19,116 nucleotides of DNA from an uncultured Oscillospiraceae bacterium (GTDB lineage Bacteria > Bacillota > Clostridia > Oscillospirales > Oscillospiraceae), in assembly GCA_944385775.1 (NCBI GenBank), contig CALWYM010000048.1, positions 1 through 19,116 of the forward strand, read 5' to 3'. A model generated the notes under the pieces. It worked only from the letters and a program-made list of their open reading frames with translations, was not told the DNA's origin and ran no database searches. Each line of letters starts with the position of its first letter. The first letter of the stretch is position 1. The translations under genes were made by a program, and so were the position numbers. This document shows, one piece after another, positions 15,668 through 19,116 of the stretch.

Positions 15668-16089
15668 GAAAAAGCACAATATAGAACAGAAATAACCCTT
15701 GCCTGCGTAATCATCACGACAACTTGCAGACAAGGGTTACTTCTGTTCACTCTTATTATCTAACATCCGTGGTTAACCTCTCTTTCTACGGATTAAGACG
15801 TTACCTTTTGTTTTATCGAACTCTATACTCCAAAACACCCATTTTTAAAAATCCAAATCTCCAAGAGAGATACTCTTATATGTTGGATCCTATAGCTTTA
15901 CGATGAAGGTAACCGCCTTTACTCGAGACTCAAAAAATATAACAAGCAATATGTCCTCCTGAAATTACTATACAATATTTTTACCTTTCTACCACATGAA
16001 AATCATTCTAAAGGCTTTTTCGTCAAATCAAGTAACCTGTATTGCTTTGAGTCTCCTAAACTTACCTGTACATTGGTATCACCCCTTAC
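15638..16089 (-). ncRNA. Candidate large structured non-coding RNA (~450 nt), family not recognised
   Basis: No credible protein frame occupies this gene-free stretch, but the minus strand has a full transcription unit: a promoter at 16096-16124, a start near 16089 and an intrinsic terminator at 15638-15667. Between them are nested complementary arms. 16047-16055 pairs with 15925-15933 (9 bp) and, inside it, 16041-16046 with 15945-15950. 15906-15913 pairs with 15800-15807 (8 bp), with 15901-15904 pairing 15815-15818 inside it. 15883-15888 pairs with 15851-15856, and 15788-15793 with 15765-15770. A 23-bp hairpin joins 15684-15706 and 15726-15748; its two non-Watson-Crick positions are G-U pairs only if the RNA is read from the minus strand, which supports the strand call. 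I do not see conserved signatures of tmRNA, RNase P, SRP or a group II intron. Family and function are unknown. Confidence 0.65.
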
Positions 16090-16095
16090 GACTAT

Positions 16096-16124
16096 AATTT
16101 ATCACAAGAATTAAATAATTTCAA
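16096..16124 (-). promoter_or_regulatory. Sigma-A-like promoter of the candidate large RNA
   Basis: On the minus strand, TTGAAA (16119-16124) and TAAATT (16096-16101) are separated by 17 bp, giving a start near 16089. The surrounding DNA is very AT-rich, so a chance match is possible. Its position directly before the first structured segment makes it likely. Confidence 0.6.
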
Positions 16125-16138
16125 TATGTAATTTTGTA

Positions 16139-16159
16139 TAAACTTAACAACTAAGTTTA
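16139..16159. repeat. 8-bp inverted repeat between two divergent promoters
   Basis: TAAACTTA and TAAGTTTA flank ACAAC (16139-16159). The repeat lies 15 bp upstream of the -35 of the minus-strand RNA promoter and 40 bp from the plus-strand promoter at 16199, a plausible place for a regulator. The AT-rich context makes chance occurrence possible. Confidence 0.35.
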
Positions 16160-16198
16160 GTACAATAGGTAGAAATAATTAAAATAATCCAATATATA

Positions 16199-16227
16199 TT
16201 GTAAAATTTATAGCAAGTTGATATAAT
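16199..16227 (+). promoter_or_regulatory. Sigma-A-like promoter for a very short plus-strand transcript
   Basis: TTGTAA (16199-16204) and a perfect TATAAT (16222-16227) are separated by 17 bp. Transcription from about 16234 would meet the strong hairpin at 16254-16292 after only 20 nt, giving an RNA of roughly 60 nt. No plus-strand gene lies downstream. Confidence 0.45.
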
Positions 16228-16253
16228 AAATGTGTTGGGCTGAATTTACAAGT

Positions 16254-16292
16254 AAAAGGACATGACAGGAATTATTCCTGTCATGTCCTTTT
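16254..16292. terminator. Strong bidirectional terminator downstream of the SLH protein gene
   Basis: An almost perfect palindrome with an 18-19 bp stem and a 1-3 nt loop has A-runs on the left and TTTTTATTATT on the right, so it works on both strands. On the minus strand it ends the SLH protein transcript about 50 nt after its stop. On the plus strand it would end the short transcript from 16199. Confidence 0.85.
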
Positions 16293-16341
16293 TATTATTA
16301 TCCTGATACCAAGCAAAGATATTTTAGTTTTTTGGACAATG

Positions 16342-19116
16342 TTACTTTGCGACGTTTTCGCTGAACTGCATGAAGATTTGCGCAACTTCAGCACGTGTAG
16401 CCGTGCCGGTCGGATTCAGATTTCCATTGTAACCATGCAGCAGATTCTCGCCAACTGCCCACTGCATTGCCGCAAGAGCCCATGTGTCTGTCGTATCTCC
16501 GTCTACAAAGCCAGAAAGGTCGTTTTTCGCACTTGTGTCATAGCCTTTATACTTTGCGTAATTGTAAAGCATTTGTGCAAGCTCCTGACGAGTCACGTTT
16601 TGATCCGGACGGAAAGTGCCGTCTGCGCAACCGGAGACAATGCCCTCTGAAGCTGCCCAGTTCACAGCCTCAGTATACCAGTATCCGGTCATAACATCGG
16701 AAAATACTGCCTCTCCTCCGGCAGGATTCCCTTCCATATTATAAATGATCTGTGCTACCATGGCTCGATTGAGGCTGTACATAGGTGCAAAAATTGATTC
16801 ACTTATACCGTTCATCATGTCGTTGTCATATACATACTTCACAGGAGCATAGTACCACTGATTTTCGGCAACGTCAGTGAACGGGAAGGTATCAACAGGT
16901 GTCGACGGGGTAGATGGTGTAGATGGGGTAGTTGAAGTTGCCGGTGTAGAAATCCACCGTGCAGTGAAGACAGTATCAGCAGAAATGTTAACATTTTCAT
17001 CTGGCTGATAAATATAGCCGTCTACGCTTGATTGCCAGCCGCGGAAAGTATAATTACCGACTTTTTCTGGAGCTGCAGGAAGGGTGAGGGCTTCCTCGGT
17101 TTTTAGAACATTCAAACTGTTAATAACCACATTTTCATTGACAAACTGGACGCTCCAAGTAGTATCATCCTCAGCTTGACCGACAAAGGTTACATTATTA
17201 ACGCTGCCAGCCTCCTCGGTTGCCTCTTGAAGGGTGGCGTGGTAAGTATAGACGCCGTTGTTATCTGCCTCGTAGTTAAGATCGGTTGTCACATTGGAAC
17301 TGACAGAGGATGAGAAAGAGCCACCAGAAATAAATTTCTCATCTTCCTGTTCAACGAAGCTGGCGTCCACAGCTGCAAGTTCTCCGGTAAAGCTGCCACC
17401 AGAAACATCGACTTTTACAGGCTGAGCAAGTGGTTCTTCTTCAGGATCAGCAAGGTTGCAGTCCATATAACGAATACCGTAGTTCTGAGTGCTGTTAATC
17501 TCACCGCCGGAAATATTTACATTCAGACCTCCTTCAGCATATCCGGATCCTCGATTTGCAGCAATTGTAATAGCGTCACCGGCGTTTGAAGTACCGGAGT
17601 TATTCTTGAACGCAGAAACGATGGATTCATCTACTACAGCCTGATCTGCAGCAGTCATCTCTGTTCCGCCGCTCAGTGTACCGCCATAGACATTCAAGGT
17701 ACCACTTGCAATTTCAACTGCAGAGCCCTTAGCACTGGAAATGACAGGTCCTGTTGTGCTGCCCTCACTGCCAATGGTCAGAGTACCGGCTGATGGCCAG
17801 TATATTGCGGTGTCATCGGAAAGAATGCTGCCACCTGTAATTGTAAGATTGCTTTCACCTGAAAACAGATTGTTAGTGCTTATTGCATTGGTTGTACTGT
17901 CGATTTCACCACCGGAAATTGTAACTTCGGCTCCAGCACTGTCCTTGTCATATCCGCGGGTAAAAATGGCAAATGAAGTCGCCATATCAGGACCGTCGGA
18001 TTTGATTGAGCCTCCGGTGACGTTTACTTCGCCGCCATATGTAACTATTCCATTAATGGCGTTGCCGTTAATAATACCACAGGTGTTAATTGTTCCGCCA
18101 AGATTAACAAGAACGTAAGAATCCTCATAAATGTTTGCATTGCTGGATATATTGGCGGTCTCCTCAACTGTCAGGGTTCCTTTATTGACAATGCCGTTTA
18201 TTTTATCTTTAATAGCAAATTTTGTCTTTATTTCTCCGTTTGTAATGGTCAAATTACCATTATTAACCATAGTGCTCAACCAAACGACCTTTGTCATTAC
18301 GGAATCTGCGACATTATCAGTTCCGTTGAGATATAGGATGTTGCCTCCCAAATCCAATACAATTTTGGCGCCCTCTGGAATTTCTACTAACTGGCTGGCA
18401 GTGTAGTCGTTATGCATGGTAATAGTAACAGACTCAGAGGTACTTGCAGCCGCAGCAGCTGTAATTGCTTGTTCAATAGTATCGTAATATGTTTCGTAAA
18501 CGCTGAAACAGTCCTCAGGAACAATAGCGCTGTAAGTAACTGTGCCTGTATTTTCATCTTCGGAAATGTTCAGTGATATAGATGTACTAGACGTCGTTAC
18601 AACATCAGGATCAATCACGCCATCTCCGGAGACAATTAAAGTCGCACCTTCCGCGAGTTGCATAGTAAGGGGGGTGTCACCCCAGAATCCACCAACAGCA
18701 TAGTCAATGCGGGAGCCCTCGTTGAGAATAAACTTAACGGTCTCACCGCTACCAATAGTACCGGTACTTTTAAAATTGTTGGAACCGGCTGCATTTACTT
18801 CAATTTCAATAGAATTGCTTTCGTCAAAAAATTTCTTATAATCAGATATTGCAACGTCATAAATAGTGCCGTAGCAGTCGTAATACTTTGTTCCGTACCG
18901 GACATTGTAATCAGCAGGAATAGTATCGGTTACTTCGTAGTCACTATCTTCAGTGCGGACAAGAATCACATCGTCGGTAAAGTATTTATTTTCAATTGCA
19001 GCAGTAGCTGCTGTGGATAAAACATTCTGCAGTTTACCACCGCTGATCTGAATATCGTCACCATCTCCGGAAAAAAGAGATGAAAGGTTCTTAGAGCTAT
19101 TCAAAATAGTACCGCC
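16342..19116 (-). CDS. Secreted beta-helix surface protein with three SLH domains (N-terminus outside window)
   Basis: The frame is open to the window edge (GGTI precedes the first possible TTG start at 19104), so the N-terminus and any signal peptide are missing. At least 920 residues are visible. The first ~640 are rich in repeats such as VTISGGEI, LTITGGSI and VNISGGEI, typical of right-handed beta-helix or adhesin-like proteins. An InlB/Listeria-Bacteroides-type repeat (about 660-717, LPAAPEKVGNYTFRGWQSS to TVFTARW) follows, then a short Ser-Thr-Pro linker (about 718-738). Three SLH domains (about 740-790, 800-855, 866-920) end the protein, with SDVMTGYWYTEAVNWAASEG as a clear example. 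SLH domains bind pyruvylated secondary cell-wall polymers, so the protein should sit on the outer surface. Ligand or enzymatic activity is unknown. It is a single gene ended by the palindrome at 16254-16292. Confidence 0.88.
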   Translation of the reverse strand, partial: GGTILNSSKNLSSLFSGDGDDIQISGGKLQNVLSTAATAAIENKYFTDDVILVRTEDSDYEVTDTIPADYNVRYGTKYYDCYGTIYDVAISDYKKFFDESNSIEIEVNAAGSNNFKSTGTIGSGETVKFILNEGSRIDYAVGGFWGDTPLTMQLAEGATLIVSGDGVIDPDVVTTSSTSISLNISEDENTGTVTYSAIVPEDCFSVYETYYDTIEQAITAAAAASTSESVTITMHNDYTASQLVEIPEGAKIVLDLGGNILYLNGTDNVADSVMTKVVWLSTMVNNGNLTITNGEIKTKFAIKDKINGIVNKGTLTVEETANISSNANIYEDSYVLVNLGGTINTCGIINGNAINGIVTYGGEVNVTGGSIKSDGPDMATSFAIFTRGYDKDSAGAEVTISGGEIDSTTNAISTNNLFSGESNLTITGGSILSDDTAIYWPSAGTLTIGSEGSTTGPVISSAKGSAVEIASGTLNVYGGTLSGGTEMTAADQAVVDESIVSAFKNNSGTSNAGDAITIAANRGSGYAEGGLNVNISGGEINSTQNYGIRYMDCNLADPEEEPLAQPVKVDVSGGSFTGELAAVDASFVEQEDEKFISGGSFSSSVSSNVTTDLNYEADNNGVYTYHATLQEATEEAGSVNNVTFVGQAEDDTTWSVQFVNENVVINSLNVLKTEEALTLPAAPEKVGNYTFRGWQSSVDGYIYQPDENVNISADTVFTARWISTPATSTTPSTPSTPSTPVDTFPFTDVAENQWYYAPVKYVYDNDMMNGISESIFAPMYSLNRAMVAQIIYNMEGNPAGGEAVFSDVMTGYWYTEAVNWAASEGIVSGCADGTFRPDQNVTRQELAQMLYNYAKYKGYDTSAKNDLSGFVDGDTTDTWALAAMQWAVGENLLHGYNGNLNPTGTATRAEVAQIFMQFSENVAK

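Noticed and set aside
15684..15748. 23-bp hairpin as the end of an insertion sequence or a CRISPR-like repeat
   Set aside because: Only one copy, no flanking duplication, no transposase, no spacer pattern; the wobble pairs fit a transcribed RNA stem better.
15724..15906. 60-codon plus-strand frame in the gap before the SLH gene
   Set aside because: No ribosome binding site, no domain, and it is antisense to the candidate structured RNA.
17741..18406. Long plus-strand frames opposite the SLH protein gene
   Set aside because: They are shadows of the repetitive, biased codons of the minus-strand beta-helix gene, with no ribosome binding sites or domains.

Overview
The window looks like chromosomal DNA from a low-GC, spore-forming Clostridia (Firmicutes), plausibly an Oscillospiraceae/Ruminococcaceae-type gut bacterium. 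This rests on the germination gene ypeB, a T-box leader, strong AGGAGG ribosome binding sites, SLH cell-wall anchoring, a YerC-type TrpR-like regulator and sigma-A promoters with 16-17 bp spacers. The genus-level placement is inference. No tRNA, rRNA, CRISPR array, transposase or phage gene was seen.

Layout. 1-1576 (+): the C-terminal half of an ABC-F ATPase, with an in-frame TGA where its Walker A glycine should be, translationally coupled to a YdcF/SanA-like membrane protein. 1592-4570 (-): a shared terminator, then ypeB and glutamyl-tRNA synthetase (gltX), with a hairpin over the ypeB start. 4682-7801 (+): a cell-wall synthesis pair, an FHA-SEDS (RodA/FtsW-type) fusion followed by a class B penicillin-binding protein with a 14-nt gene overlap. 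7993-13014 (+): a probable six-gene operon with a clear promoter and terminator, encoding an E2/CAT-fold acyltransferase-like protein, an acyl-CoA ligase, a cupin, a YerC-like regulator, a SAM methyltransferase and the redox chaperone Hsp33.

12984-13454 is gene-free. It holds a group of hairpins and a complete T-box riboswitch on the minus strand with its own strong promoter and terminator, yet no recognisable gene lies downstream of it. 13611-15566 (-): an S9-family serine peptidase with promoter and terminator. 15638-16124 (-): a gene-free stretch that reads as an independent transcription unit for a structured non-coding RNA of about 450 nt, with a sigma-A promoter, several long-range helices, a 23-bp hairpin and an intrinsic terminator. 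16199-16297 (+) may hold a very short divergent transcript. 16342-19116 (-): a large secreted beta-helix/SLH surface protein whose N-terminus lies outside the window.

The two strongest points for follow-up are the unassigned large RNA at 15638-16089 and the orphan T-box at 13145-13419. Next are the acyltransferase-like protein lacking the catalytic histidine beside an acyl-CoA ligase, the FHA-SEDS/PBP pair resembling the actinobacterial rodA-pbpA arrangement, and the nonsense codon in the ABC-F Walker A motif.
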